Assembly (NCBI GenBank): GCA_009760855.2
Contig: WPIO01000031.1
Location: 1,321,001 to 1,385,000 of the forward strand
Direction of reading: 5' to 3'
Source of the DNA: Cristatella mucedo
Lineage: Eukaryota > Bryozoa > Phylactolaemata > Cristatellidae
Length of the DNA: 64,000 nt
Shown: positions 11,936-23,707 of the stretch, in pieces
Numbering within the stretch: the stretch's first letter is position 1
How the letters are laid out: every line of letters starts with the position of its first letter
The notes under the pieces: generated by a model
The model's input: the letters and a program-made list of their open reading frames with translations, nothing else
What the model was told of the DNA's origin: nothing
Databases searched by the model: none
Made by a program: the position numbers and the translations under genes

Positions 11936-12920
11936 AAATTAGGCTAAGCCGTCGGAATATGCTGCAGCGACTTAAAATGCTCAATGCTTGCCTTGCAGGT
12001 ATTCGATCCTTAATGTTGGTCAATTTCCTTAAAATAGACAACGATAAAACCGAAATTCTACTCATACAATACCCTAAGCGTGCGGCTGGACTAAAAGAGT
12101 TTTCTCTTCTAATTTGTGGTGCTGCTGTGAAACCGTCATCACGTGCTCGTAATGTAATTGCCCTCTTTGATAACAGCGTTGAATTTGAGATCATCTTTCA
12201 TAACACTTTGAAAGTTGCATAATTTTTTTCTGCGGTGGAATTCTTGAAATCCATATAGCTCCCTGATTTAGTCCAGACTGAACAACTGCAATTCCGTTTT
12301 GGCTGTGCTACCAAAAATAGACATCACGCCTCTGCAGCTGGTGATAGATATGGCTGCAAGGCCAGTTAAATCATCCTAGAGGTTTGGCCATTTGTCTCCT
12401 TTGCTGGAGGAGCTGCGATGGCTGTGGTCGATCCACGGATACAGAGACAAATTCTTACTCTGACCCACAGGGCCAGCCGCGGCTTTGCTCCTTCCTACCT
12501 AGCTAAACTGCTGCATCAGTGTCCGCCTCCTCGTGCCGTCTGGTCCTCTATGGACGACAAATTAGCTGTTCCACTCCTCTGCTTCAAGATCGTTGGCGAC
12601 TGATGCTTTTTCTCTGTACGTCCTATGCTTTGGAACTTACTGCCACAATTCTTACGCCGTGACATCTATTCTCCTTTGGCCAACTGCAGCACACCCTTTC
12701 CAGCCGTCCTGAGCTGCCACTTCTATGCTAATCTCTTCCTCGAAGTCCTCCTGGTTTAGCTATGCTTCTCACTTTCTCTTTGTTGCACCAGATTAACTCT
12801 GTTGGCTTCACTATGTGCACCGAAAGCCAATATGGCTTTGAGTTCTCTGTAGACAGCTCCCCAGCGTAACACCAACTGGCTTAGTTTGACTCTGTGCAGT
12901 CACAGACGAAGATGCATTAC
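11936..12920 (+). mobile_element. L2-A LINE 3' part, degenerate
   Basis: Frames show R-A-G-L-K-E-F-S-L-L-I, R-A-R-N-V-I-A-L-F-D and Y-L-A-K-L-L-H-Q-C, decayed versions of the L2-A C-terminal region at 34140-34990. The end is the tail word cagacgaagatgcattacat. An L2-B copy follows directly. Confidence 0.8.
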
Positions 12921-13950
12921 ATCGCAGCTCCCTTGTTGCATTTATTGATGACATCCGCGCATGGATGGCAGAAAAATTTCTTAATTTGGATGATGGTAAA
13001 AACGAACTTACTAGTTATGGACAAACCAAGTGTAATTCGGAAATTGGAACGCCTGATGTTCAAAATCGGCTCTGCCAGCATATCTCCTGTTGAATCTGCA
13101 TCAAAATTTAGGTGTTATGTTCCAAAGTGACCTTTCATTGGATGACCACATCGTCACCACGGTCGATTCTGCCTACTTTCAGCTATATAACATTTATAAA
13201 ATTCGGGTTTATTTTGACCGAGATACCACATCTAAACTGGTCCATGCATTTATGACGTCCCTTCTTGACTTCTGTAACTCACTGCTTGGAGTCTACCGGC
13301 TGTGCACGCACGCGATTGCAGTTAGTTCAAAACTCTGCAGCTAGGCTTGTCTGTCTGGAGCGTCTCAGCTGCCACATCACATCACTTCTCACCGACCTGC
13401 ACTAGCTCCCAGTCAAGAAACGCATCGATTTCAAGGTTTCGTCTCTCGCTTTCAGAATCCTTCATTCTTTTGTTCCAGCCTACCTATCAGATCTATTCTC
13501 TCACCAGGCTAAGCAACGTACCACCCGCTTTTCAGAATCTAACTGTTTACCCATACCTCGTACAAATCTCAAATCCTTTGGAGACGGTGCCTTTAGTTAG
13601 TATGCTGCCAAGCCTGGAACTCACTCCCGACTTGCGCCACAACTCCTGACTTGTCAGCATTTAAAAAGAAACAAAAAACGCATATATTTATGACAGAATT
13701 TAGTGGGCCCTTTGATTCGTCTTTTGTGTGCCTATGCGTGCTGCTACTGTGCATGCTGCCACAAACCAAACTTACATACTGACCCGTGCATGTAACCCTA
13801 ACTATGTTATTCCTGCTGTTTATTGAGCATGGTACCACCAAACATTCGATCGCGCTTCCTTTGTAGCAAATGTGAAGTGCCTAGAAAGAGATGGAATTCT
13901 CTGAGGATTTACATCAAGTGTATTATTAGTAGTAGTAGTAGTAGTAGTAC
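12921..13950 (+). mobile_element. L2-B LINE 3' part, degenerate
   Basis: Contains [10 protein letters not shown] and T-T-S-K-L-V-H-A-F, and the 3' untranslated words seen at 32300 (reversed). It ends gtgcctagaaagaga...ctctgagg and a (TTA/GTA)n tail. Several frameshifts. Confidence 0.85.
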
Positions 13951-14380
13951 ATTAAATTAAATTAATTCGAGCTGCTTCTCAAAGGAAGCCAATCATTTGT
14001 AAAAATAAGATTGAGATTTGATTGCTGCCCTTTGGCAGTGCACTCTCTGAGACTGATTTTAGATAGTCTTTTTCGCCACCCAGCGAGGCACAATCGAGGG
14101 GAAAACCTAATTTCATTATCCGAGTTAATTGCGCCTGTATCTCCTTGCTTGATCTTACGGCGAGCACATTTTTCTTGCACTAAAGTACACCACGCTCTTA
14201 AAATTCTGCAATCATACTCAAGCTCTTACACCTATCCATATCTACTTCCGTATCAAAGTTGAACGATTGCTTTATTTTGCTTGTGGTATTTAACATACCT
14301 AGCGGCAGCAGAAAGCTTAGCGTCTTCCCTTTTCTGCGTCTTGAATCAGCCTTATCTATAGAAGCTCATATTTTTAACAG

Positions 14381-14503
14381 TTCAAGCATCGCCACCGGAA
14401 GGACAACCAGACTTCGTGGCTGCAGCAGCAGAAAGAAGACGGGGCACTGACAATCAGGATGATACTTCGCAGCATTCTTCATTTGCTGCGGAAGTTCCTC
14501 CAC
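14381..14503 (+). CDS. Short module exon, 41 codons, phase 1-1
   Basis: The acceptor is tttttaacag and the donor is cacgtaagcc. The start Q-A-S-P-P-E-G-Q-P-D-F-V matches A-S-R-P-E-R-R-A-D-V, and the end S-S-F-A-A-E-V-P-P matches the module end closely. The 28 or so central residues, including the S-S-W-x-D-G-P core, are missing. A polar linker with Arg-Arg-Arg and Asp/Gln/Asn joins the halves. Confidence 0.65.
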
Positions 14504-14924
14504 GTAAGCCAGCCGCACACTGCATAAGGAAAAAGGGAACTCCAATTTGTATGTGACATGTCCCTCTCGGTCCGAGAGTGTCCCACTCACATGTACAGTA
14601 CAATTGCTAAGCAACAATGCTATGTTTAATATTGCTGCTGCTACTAATATTGCTGCTGCCACCACCGTAGTCGTACCGCCGCCAACGCTGCAGCTGTGGA
14701 CTCTGGTTTTTCTTTCGCCGCTGTTCTCGGCTAATCACTTCCTCAGCTGATCTCCAATGTCAACTTCCATCTTACTAAAACATTTGTTCGCGCGAGATTA
14801 ATGTGATACACTCTCGGTGGTTAACTGAAGGCAGCTAACGGTTTTGAGTTTTTATGGAAATCTCGAGCGATGCGATTACTTACTTCTTGTTAATGGCCCG
14901 AAGAAATTCCGAGTTGTTTATGTA
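14504..14924. other. Intron, nothing recognised
   Basis: Contains a GCT/ATT trinucleotide-rich patch at 14625-14690. No exon or mobile element is recognised. Confidence 0.45.
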
Positions 14925-15096
14925 ATGATAATAATAATAATTAATACAAAATAATAATAATTCATTTGCATAGCGCCTCAAGAGAACTTAATCTCTATTC
15001 AGGCGCTTCACATATGCCTCAGGGCTCGAGCCTACGACCTTAGCCAGGCCTTGGTCGGGGCGAGTACCTCAACCCGCTGGACCAAACCAGCTCGGC
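14925..15096 (-). mobile_element. SINE-1 copy
   Basis: The plus strand shows the reversed tail agcgcctcaagagaactta, the body word aggcgcttcacatatgcctc, the B box gggctcgagcctacgac and a reversed A box near ccaaaccagc. An (AAT)n tail lies at the left. Confidence 0.85.
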
Positions 15097-15409
15097 GCCA
15101 AGCTGCATCGTCTGAATTGTGACATCGATTCAGACTCCTATAACCCATTATTTGCAGGGAGTTTCTGCATGTGCAATGCCAGTTATAGCTATTGCATGAC
15201 TCTGCAGCTCGGCGTGTCTGTCGTGAACTGCTTCGCAACTGCTCTGTTTCTACACTACTTGCCGACGTGCACTGGTGACCAAGGCTCGAGCTCGAGGCTC
15301 TGCCATTCACTCGTAGGTCACTGTATTATATTTCTCCTGCTTGTATATCCGAGATACTTCTAATCTGGCTTCTCTTCGTACCAACGCCTCTTTTGACTCG
15401 TGACGCTTA

Positions 15410-15690
15410 GATCCGCCTCTAATCAACCTCCAAACGTTTGGGGACAGTGCCATCAGTTCGTTTGCTCCGAAAGCCTGGAAATCACTACCAACTGAGGTCG
15501 CAGCACTCCTTGGTTTGACGGAATTAGTAATGAAGCTCAAACTCTCCTTTTAGTCACAGATTTCACTCCGAGTGAACTTTTCTTTTTCCGCTTATGTGCA
15601 GCTGAAATAGCGCATGCTATCATCAACCAATTGCCAACTTCTATTACGCTTCCTTTGCAGGATTTATAAAGTGCTCAGAAAGACACGTAT
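15410..15690 (+). mobile_element. L2-B LINE 3' end fragment
   Basis: Remnant of the last coding part (ctccaaacgtttggggacag; gctccgaaagcctggaaatc), then the 3' untranslated region ending tataaagtgctcagaaagac. Confidence 0.6.
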
Positions 15691-15953
15691 GTTGACGTAA
15701 AAAATATCAACTTTTTATTTTTATTTTTTCAATATTTTAGTGTCACGATAAGCGTTGTTGTGGCTTCTAGCTGTCGGTCTTCGTGTCTTGGGCTTCACAT
15801 GCGAAGCTCATGAGTGCCATAGCCATGTTCCGTTTACAGTTGATAGCGTCCACCATTCATTTTGTTTACTTTTCCATTATTTGTTCCTTAAAAATACTGG
15901 ACGGTGCATCTTAATCATATTTTTAAGGTGTTATTAAATTATATCATTTACAG

Positions 15954-16079
15954 TTGAGGAGCCACTACAGGACAGGCTTGCTGACGTCGCAATATTATCG
16001 TCTAGAGGAAAGCCGCAGATAATAGATGTTCGTGGCGAGACCTCTCCGCAATCTTTCTTCGTGGCAGAAATGCTACCAT
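15954..16079 (+). CDS. Short module exon, 42 codons, phase 1-1
   Basis: The acceptor is atcatttacag and the donor is catgtaagcc. It begins E-E-P-L-Q-D-R-L-A-D-V-A and ends S-F-F-V-A-E-M-L-P, with a 20-residue linker between. Like the two preceding exons it has module start and end but no core. The three consecutive short forms suggest that one internally deleted module was then duplicated. Confidence 0.65.
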
Positions 16080-16143
16080 GTAAGCCTGCTGCGCATTATA
16101 CCTAAGGCTGACTTGTGAATTTAAGTTAATATAGCCGCCCTGA

Positions 16144-16240
16144 TTTGGCCCAGGTATTATGGTGCTCGAATTTGATGTTGAGGTGCATGCATTTGATGAC
16201 CAAGTTCGTGGGCTTGAGCCCTAAGGCATATGAAAAGAAG
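16144..16240 (+). mobile_element. SINE-1 fragment, degenerate
   Basis: Words tttggcccaggtattatggt and cgtgggcttgagccctaagg resemble the A- and B-box regions of SINE-1. The tail is missing. Confidence 0.4.
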
Positions 16241-16379
16241 AAATAAGCCTGAGAAATGTAGAGTGGAAAGACAGCTGCTGTGATAGAAATGTACTTCCTT
16301 TGTAGACTACTCCTTTAACCGTATGCATGCCAAAACATATACGTATACATATATATGTACATATATGTAATTAAATGTA

Positions 16380-18020
16380 ACGTATCTCCGTCTTTAACTT
16401 CAAAAAGCCGTAAAGACTTTACAGGTGCTACGAAGGAGAGTTTTGTATAGCGTACTCACAGCCTAAGCGGCTTTCGGTACGCATTTACTAGCCAATAGAC
16501 TTCATCTCACCCAACAAAGAAAAAGTGGGAAACATAGCAGAGTCAGGAAAGCAGTTGAGGAAGTGAATAGCTTGGAAGCAGCAACTCAAGACCGTAGGAA
16601 TGGATGAACCATAGTCGGCAGCAGGAGAGTAGTTGTCGTTGCGTAAGTATTGTGGAAGCCGGTCCAGAGTCTTGGGCCTGCAGAGCTAAGGCATCTGTCG
16701 CTAACGGTCTTTAAGTAGAAGAATGGAACAGCTAATTTATTTTCCATACAAGATCTGAGGGCACGAGGAGGCTGAAACTGGTGTAGCAGCTCAGCTAGGT
16801 ATGGAGGAGCCAAGCCGTGGCGGGCCTCGTGGGTGAAAGTAAGAACTTTGATATATATCCGTTGATCAACCGGCAGCCATCCTAGCTGTTTTAGCAAAGG
16901 ATACAAGCTGTCAAACTTCTGGAGTTTGAAAACTAGCGTTTTTACAGCCATATTTCTAGCCAGCTGCAGTGGTCTAGTTGCTCTTTCTGGTAGCCCAGCC
17001 AAAAGGGACTTACATTAATCAAGCCGAGAAAGAACTATGGAGCTAGGTTTTTGCAAGCCACTGTGGGAGATGGCTCCTAATCTTTAAGCGGCTTTCGGTA
17101 CGCATTCGGTAGCCAACAGACTTCGTCTCACGCAACAAAGAGAAAGTGGGAAGTATAGCAGAGTCAGGAGAGCAGTTGAGGTAGTGAGTAGAACAGAAGT
17201 AGCAGCTCAGGACCACTGAAAAGGATGTGCCATAGTCGGCAGTAGGAGAGTAGTTGTCGTTGGGTAAGAATTGTGTAAGCGACTTCCACAGTATAGGACC
17301 TGCAGAGATAAAGTTTCTGTCACCAACTGTCTTTGAGCGGAGGAATGGAACAGCTAATATATTGTCCACACAGGACCTGAGGGTGCGAACAGGCTGAAAC
17401 TGATGCAGCAGTTCAGCTAGGTACGAAGGAGCCAAGCCGAGACGGGCCTTGTGGGTCAGCGTAAGAACTTTGCTCTGTATCCGTTGCTCAACCGGCAACC
17501 ACCCTAGCTCTTTCAGCAAAGGAGATACGTGCTCAAATCGCTGGGACTTGAAGACTAGCCTTGCAGCCATGTTCATAGTCCGCTGCAGTGGCCTAATAGC
17601 TGTCTTTGGCAGCCCAGCCAAAAGGGAATTACAATAATCAAGCCGAGACAGAACTAAAGAGCTTGTTAAAATTTTTACAAGCCACTGTGGGAGACAGCTC
17701 CTAATCTTGGATAGGGATCGGACGTGATGGCTAGCTGTAGAAGAAGACTTCTGAATGAAGCTTTTGAAATTGAGGCAGCTGTCGAAAGCGACACCTAAAT
17801 TTCGAGCACGTGGTGATGGGCGCACAACAGCATCGCCTATTAGAAGAGCAATGCCTTTCAATCCAGCCACACGCTTAGGATGTAATGTGAGCAGCAGTTC
17901 GGTTCTATTTTCATTTAGTTTTAAGAAATTCTTTGGCATCCAGGATCGAATATCGGTAAGGCAAGCATTCAGTTTCTCAGTTGCTGGAGCATTCGACGAT
18001 GAGATTCCGATGATTTGAAT
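16380..18020 (-). mobile_element. L2-A LINE, recombinant double copy
   Basis: Two L2-A 3' regions lie head to tail. Minus-strand frame 17043-17939 (298 codons) covers the RT C-terminal region, reads to R-T-E-S-R-L, and then re-enters the same domain at K-I-R-S-H-L-P-Q-W-L. A second copy (16586-17002) continues to the (ACATT)n-like end. The SINE-1 at 18021 interrupts the element on its 5' side. Stops and frameshifts make it non-functional. Confidence 0.9.
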
Positions 18021-18223
18021 AAAAAATATAATTTATTTTATTGCGCTCCAAGAGAACTTAATCTCTATTCAGGTGCTTCACATGTGTCTCGGGGCTCGAC
18101 CCCACGACCTCAGCCAAGCCTTGGTCGGGGCGAGCACCTTAACCACTGGACATCACATGTGCCTCGGGACTCGAGCCTACGACCTCAGTCAAGCCTTGGT
18201 TGGGGCGAGCACCTTAACCACTG
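18021..18223 (-). mobile_element. SINE-1 with doubled tRNA head, nested in L2-A
   Basis: One reversed tail (ttgcgctccaagagaactta) is followed by two successive head units, each with a B-box region (ctcgaccccacgacctcag; ctcgagcctacgacctcagt) and cgagcaccttaaccactg. The flanks are L2-A sequence, with tgaat present on both sides as a probable short target-site duplication. Confidence 0.8.
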
Positions 18224-18300
18224 AATGACAAAAACAGCTGAGTATCGTCAGCATATAAGTGATATCCTATTCCTGTAGAAGGTAGCCACAACGGCAGTAT
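18224..18300 (-). mobile_element. L2-A LINE continuation beyond nested SINE
   Basis: Continues gaatgacaaaaacagctgag and tatcgtcagcatataagtga, matching 5500-5560 of the better L2-A copy (the Y-A-D-D region reversed). It stops soon after. Confidence 0.75.
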
Positions 18301-18420
18301 TCTAAGGAACGTACGTGCGAAATTGTTTGCAATTGAGACGAACCATCTATCATCATATGTACAGGCCGCCGTTGGCCATTGAAATTATCCCGACTATTTA
18401 CCGAAAAGGGGCAGTGCACT

Positions 18421-18560
18421 TAATTATAAGTCATTTGAGTAGCGCCCAGGGAGAACTTAATCTCTATCCAAGAGCTCCACATATGCAATTGAACTCAAAT
18501 CCGAAACCCCAGTCGTTAAAGGCTTACCTTACCTTCCGCGGGGCGAAACCAGCGTAGCCC
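18421..18560 (-). mobile_element. SINE-1 copy, diverged
   Basis: Reversed tail tagcgcccagggagaactta, body agagctccacatatgcaatt, and a worn head ending gcgaaaccagcgtagccc. Confidence 0.65.
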
Positions 18561-19584
18561 ATCAAAATTAAGATTTTTTTGGATAAAGTTAAAGAAAGGA
18601 AACTGACGATTAGTTGCGTACAACTTTGGTAGGGGTAATGAGTCCACATTGCAACATATCTCTTTGAGGTAACTTCGTAACTACCCTAGCTATCTGAATT
18701 ATCCTTCGTGAAAATGGCTCCGTTCACAGTGACTGAGCAGCTAACATGACATGGATATCATGCACTCAAATCAGGAACTTTCCATTCTCATCAATTCAGA
18801 TCCACTTTTGTCTCTTCTGAGAACACGTGACATGTAGCTGCATTTTATAGCGCCCAGATAAAGCTCTTCATTCAGGGTCCTGCCTCTGGTCATCGGCTCC
18901 GGCAGGGGGAGGTTAATAAATAAGTGCAACACGTTTGACTGACAAATTTATAAACTCGCTAAAAGACATTTAAAAATATAAATGTGTTTTTTATAATCAA
19001 ATTAGGCATCACATCTTCCACAGCCGCAATGTATTATAGTGTTGCACTCAAACATGCTGAGACTGCCCATAGCTATGTAGGGTAAGTATTAGCATTTCAA
19101 TACAGTATGTAGAGCCAGGAATTCTTTTCAAGTCGAGGGACGTTGATTGGAAGGGTAATTCTTCTATGGTGGTAATCCTGAAGATTGCGCAGGAAATTGC
19201 TATTCCAAAACTGTAGATAGTCGAAATACTGGCAAATTAAAAAAGACCTGTTACTCGCAAGTGTTGCTTAAGCCCCGTCATGGTCCTTCGGTCACGACTT
19301 GTTTCACTCAGTCGCTTGATAACTTTTTACTCCAAGCGAATGCAGTCTATCAAAGCCGCATTTTCCTCTGATTCAAACCTTTGCACGTACATGTAAACTC
19401 GAGGCGAATGTTGTATGCCCTTCCCTGTCCATCTGCACTATATAAAATCAATAGCCATGGTAGCAAGATGCTTGTTGGTTTTCTCCTTTATGTCCCAACC
19501 AGTTGGTATTGAGATATTGTGTAAGGTTTTAGGGCCATAAATTGTGTTTGCTACAGTCCCAGGAAAGAAAGATTTTCTTTACAG
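18561..19584. other. Intron, nothing recognised
   Basis: Unique-looking AT-rich sequence. No repeat family or module motif found. Confidence 0.5.
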
Positions 19585-19791
19585 TTGCTGCATCACGACC
19601 GAAGCGACACGCCGAACTAGTGGAGAATATCTCCGGTGCACTGCAGCTCGATGACCAGATGGGCCAAATTTCGGCTGCACAAGTGGTTGAAGCTGTCCGC
19701 ACTCAGTCGTCATGGGGACATGCAGCCCAGATAACTGACCTCTACTATCAAGATCCACAGCGATACTCCATCGCGGCTGAAGTACCACCAG
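19585..19791 (+). CDS. Repeat-module exon, 69 codons, phase 1-1
   Basis: The acceptor is ttctttacag and the donor is caggtaagcc, both strong. It starts A-A-S-R-P-K-R-H-A-E-L-V, very close to consensus, then G-Q-I-S-A-A-Q-V-V-E-A-V-R in place of V-G-x-I-P-A-A-x-x-x-E-A-V-R. The core is T-Q-S-S-W-G. D-G-P is lost, but A-A-E-V-P-P-G ends it. Tyr-rich segment near residues 52-62. Confidence 0.8.
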
Positions 19792-20750
19792 GTAAGCCAG
19801 CTCCGCAGGTACAAGCGCAGACCTCTTACGTACAGAAGTGCCTCCTTGCAAGCCGGCTTTGTAGGCACAAGCAGAAGCCTTGACTACAGCTATTCGCGGT
19901 TAAAACCCTTAGCTGCTCTGTCTAACTGCTAATACTCAAGTGTTTACTGTTCTCTTTCGACTGTGACTCCTGTTAACAGCACCAGTATTAGGGACACCTG
20001 ATATCCTATAAAGATATCTTGGACAGCGTTATCAAGTCATGTTCGAAAAGGTTACATAATCACCGTTACCCGAGGCACCATAATCGCACCAATACTCTCA
20101 GTGCAAAATATGATTAAAAAACTAGAGGTAATCAAAAAGCCACAATTATATAGCTATTTTTGAGTCTGATTTGCTATCCATCCCATCTGCGGTGGGCTAT
20201 GAAAGACTGGCTGCTGCTGCATACGAACTCACGACCTAGGTCACGAAGTGCCATCTTCTCACTCTCTGAGCCAAGGTTTGAATACTCTGTAAATAGTTGC
20301 TACTAAGCTATTTACTGAGGATATGCCTACCAATCTAGGCGTGGCCGCAAAAAGGCCAGCTTGGCTATGATCGCACGAGCCGGTTAAAATAAACTGTTTT
20401 AGCACACAAGCCATCTTATAAGTGTTCTGAGAGGATGCTGAGAGCGTTAGGTTAATGGGGTCAAGCTGAGGTCTAACTGCATTGCATTATTTATTGTTTT
20501 CAATGTGCATGTTCAACAACAAACGCAAACATTGGACTTCTTTTTCGTCGGTTGAAGATTTAAATTAATTGAAGTTTGGGCAGTGTTTTGGTATTTGGGG
20601 CATTTCTATCTTTTCAATTGTTAAACTAAATCCTGCGATTTTGACCTTAAAATTTAATTCCGGTAACTCGGCCACACAGGCGTACTCAATCCTTGTCAGC
20701 AACATACCAATATTGAGCAAGAAACGCAAGATTAGTTTCCATTTATCGAC
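19792..20750. other. Intron; possible worn tRNA-like fragment only
   Basis: At 20190-20290 the words acgaactcacgacctagg and tctctgagcc resemble a decayed tRNA-type SINE head on the minus strand. Nothing else recognised. Confidence 0.35.
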
Positions 20751-20751
20751 C

Positions 20752-20880
20752 TCAGTACCAAAATGGTTAAGGTGCTCACCCCGACAAAGGTCAGGCCGAG
20801 GTCGTGGGCTCAAGCCCCGTGGCATATGTGAGGCGCCTAAATAGAGATTAAGTTCTCTTATGGCGCAATACAAAGGAATT
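20752..20880 (+). mobile_element. SINE-1 copy
   Basis: A-box region aaaatggttaaggtgctcac, B box gggctcaagcccc, body aggcgcctaaatagagatta and tail gttctcttatggcgcaatac, followed directly by a TA-rich microsatellite. Confidence 0.8.
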
Positions 20881-20882
20881 GT

Positions 20883-21088
<206 letters not shown>

Positions 21089-21345
21089 AGTCACTGGCCA
21101 TATGCATGCTGTAGTAGATTTAACTACCGGGGCATCAAGGTGTGTGCTGTTCTGATGCGAGGCTGTTACTTTCGGTATTTCCTCTTTCACACGTTCACTT
21201 TGTTCTTCTTGTGTGTCACATGAAGCCATCGTGCCGCAGGCAAGTGCATGCCCGCTAGTGCTTCCTGTTCTTTTATGGCGCCTGCGTAGCACATCTTGCA
21301 CCTTACCGAGGTGCATCGTCATGCCTAGTAGGTTAGCTGACTCGA

Positions 21346-21487
21346 CAGCCTCATTTTCGCAGCGACAGAAGGGCCTTAGCGGATATCGCCACAGCTTGCA
21401 GTGGGCAACAAAGAATCGCCCGCTGCAGAACTCAAACCCACGACCTTGGCAGTAATGAGCGAGCACCTTATCCCTTGGCTAAGAACC
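21346..21487 (-). mobile_element. SINE-2 copy
   Basis: Plus-strand cgacagaagggccttagcgg, atcgccacagcttgcagtgg and aactcaaacccacgaccttgg. The head end at right is diverged. Confidence 0.7.
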
Positions 21488-23211
21488 AGGGCAAACCGAG
21501 TGGCATTTGCCACGCGAATGTGACATATCTGCCCCTGATCCTGAGCAGCATTGTCATGCCTGCACATTCGAGCATCCAAAGTTCATTTCCTTTGCCTGCA
21601 TGGGGTCACCTGCTCCGAATTTAATATAGATATTTTATATTAAAAAATGAAGCATGTGCTTGAACGGCCATGTAAAAATTCCGCCGATCGATGTCGTGCC
21701 GTTAAACAAACCCAACGAGCTGAATTTTTAGACCTCGACTATGCTCTGGGGCCAAGATACTTCGAGCATTAGCCTGGTCAGCAGTCAAAAAGACGAATTG
21801 CTTCCACGTTTATCGTAGCTCGCATTTGTTTTTTAATTTCGTCAGTAGTCGCTAAGATTGTGGTTACCTTTTTCGTTACGAAATCGCTCGAGGACGACTC
21901 ACTAGAAGCTGAGCTCAGCGAGCGTCCGTCACGCACTTACCCAATGGCACTTTGCCGGTACCACTTCTGTAGTGTCGCTCTTGTAGAGGACGACCACAGT
22001 GCATTTACAATTTCCAATAACCCTGAGAAACCCCGTGTGCGTGCAAGGCGGCATATTGCATGTTCTTGGTGAAGCGAACTACTGGCAGCCTTGAATCCTG
22101 CTCGGCATTTTTCAGCCCTGGCTGCGGAAACATAAAGACAAAACAACATTAAAGCAGTACCTTCGCGAACAAGCCAGCGCGAAAAAGCCAGCTTCGTTTC
22201 ATCTTCAAGGGTTTTTGAAAAATTCATTGCTTTGCATTTCCGTCGAGTCTTTATTGTATCTGCCACAGGCGAAGCTTTAGCTGTATATTTGGCACTGTTC
22301 TTTTAAAAACAGGCATGTGTATACTGTGCCAATAAAGTAGATACAGTCCATTTTTTTATATTGAATTCGTAACGAAAGTGTTTAAAACTACGGACTTGGT
22401 TTTAAACTGTAAATATGTATCGCTGAAGTGCAGCACCACATTTTAAATCACTTCTTGGTGGCACCTCATTAGCTTGATTGTAGCGCAGGCAGCATTTTAA
22501 AAATTCATCGTAAATACTTTTCCAGCCACGGCTTTTCGAGTGCTTCCACGACGCCCCCTATTAAATCTTGTACACTCTGCACCAATAGCTCGTTTACGGA
22601 TTTAAGGCAGTGCAATCTTAAAAAGCTGTTTAGAATGAATGTCCAGCTGGTTTGCCTCATTGAAGACTCTCAACAGAGCATCCAATAGGCCATCTACTCT
22701 TAGCTCCAGAAAAGTGGGTGCGACTCCCATTCGAGGATGTCTGGTTTTTCGGAACATTCCTTTGAAAATGCTCAGGTTAACGCAGATCTCAAGGCAAGCC
22801 ACCGGCATTCGCCTGAGACTGATATTACACGAGAGATTTGCATTCGGCTCCTGGCACAGCCTAGTTCTATGCCGTTCGTTTATGTCAAGACGCTGCGATT
22901 GTTTTGTATCTTGATTACCTTATTTAAACCATTCTAAGCTTATAACCTTGCATCTGGGATAGGAATATTTGAGTAATTTAGTGTCATACGTTGTTCCCAT
23001 TCTTATGTTAAGCCCATCTTGTAAGTAGCCCCTGCACTGCAGCAGTAAATTTCCAGAAATAGCTCATTCACTTAATAGCACTTCCACCACTCTCATTCGA
23101 GGCCATCGTAGCTCGCTCTCCGTTATCCAGTGCGGCCACTGGTGCATAGCTAGATAACTCTGCTTCAAATAATCTAAGGCAAGTCAAACTGGGCTCACCG
23201 GTACGTTGCAG
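21488..23211. other. Intron, nothing recognised
   Basis: A 109-codon minus-strand frame (21937-22266) and 70-90 codon plus-strand frames (21860, 22639) are open, but I see no domain, paralogue or splice pattern for them. Confidence 0.4.
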
Positions 23212-23424
23212 AGTCAGCCGGACGCTCAGAAATGCGAGCCCCAGTCAACCCACTGGTTTCAGGAGAAATGCGGTTAGCAGAAATTGGACGTATTCCCTCC
23301 GCAATAAGTCGTCGTGAAGCGGAGCGTGTACCATCGCCGTCGTCGTACCACGATGGCCCGCTAATCGCTGGTCCGCTTAGTGGCGCCAGGCGGTATCACT
23401 CGTTTGCGGGGCCGCTTTCGGCAG
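23212..23424 (+). CDS. Repeat-module exon, 71 codons, phase 1-1
   Basis: The acceptor gtacgttgcag has few pyrimidines; the donor gcaggtaagt is near perfect. The start E-S-A-G-R-S-E-M-R-A aligns with A-A-S-R-P-E-R-R-A. The middle R-L-A-E-I-G-R-I-P-S-A matches consensus, and the core reads V-P-S-P-S-S-Y-H-D-G-P-L-I-A-G-P-L with Tyr for Trp. The ending S-F-A-G-P-L-S-A-G is typical. One of the clearest copies. Confidence 0.85.
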
Positions 23425-23569
23425 GTAAGTGCAGATGAAGGCTACCTATCCTGAGACGGCCTAGCGCGATCATCAACACTCCCGCGAACCAGTCCTGAGC
23501 GTGCTGAGTAAGCGAAAGGAAGCCTTTAGTCGGTCAACGTTTCACTCACCTTGACAGTTGGTGATAAAC

Positions 23570-23594
23570 ATATATATATATGTATATACATATG

Positions 23595-23625
<31 letters not shown>

Positions 23626-23661
23626 CTTAGTATATATATATATATATATATATATATCTTA

Positions 23662-23706
<45 letters not shown>
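23570..23706. repeat. (TA)n microsatellite with CTTAG interruptions
   Basis: TA runs broken three times by the same CTTAG word, at about 23626, 23658 and 23706, as if a (TA)n-CTTAG unit had been copied. Confidence 0.93.

Positions 23707-23707
<1 letters not shown>

Noticed and set aside
21937-22266. 109-codon minus-strand gene
   Set aside because: No recognisable domain, start context, splice pattern or second copy; may be a chance frame.
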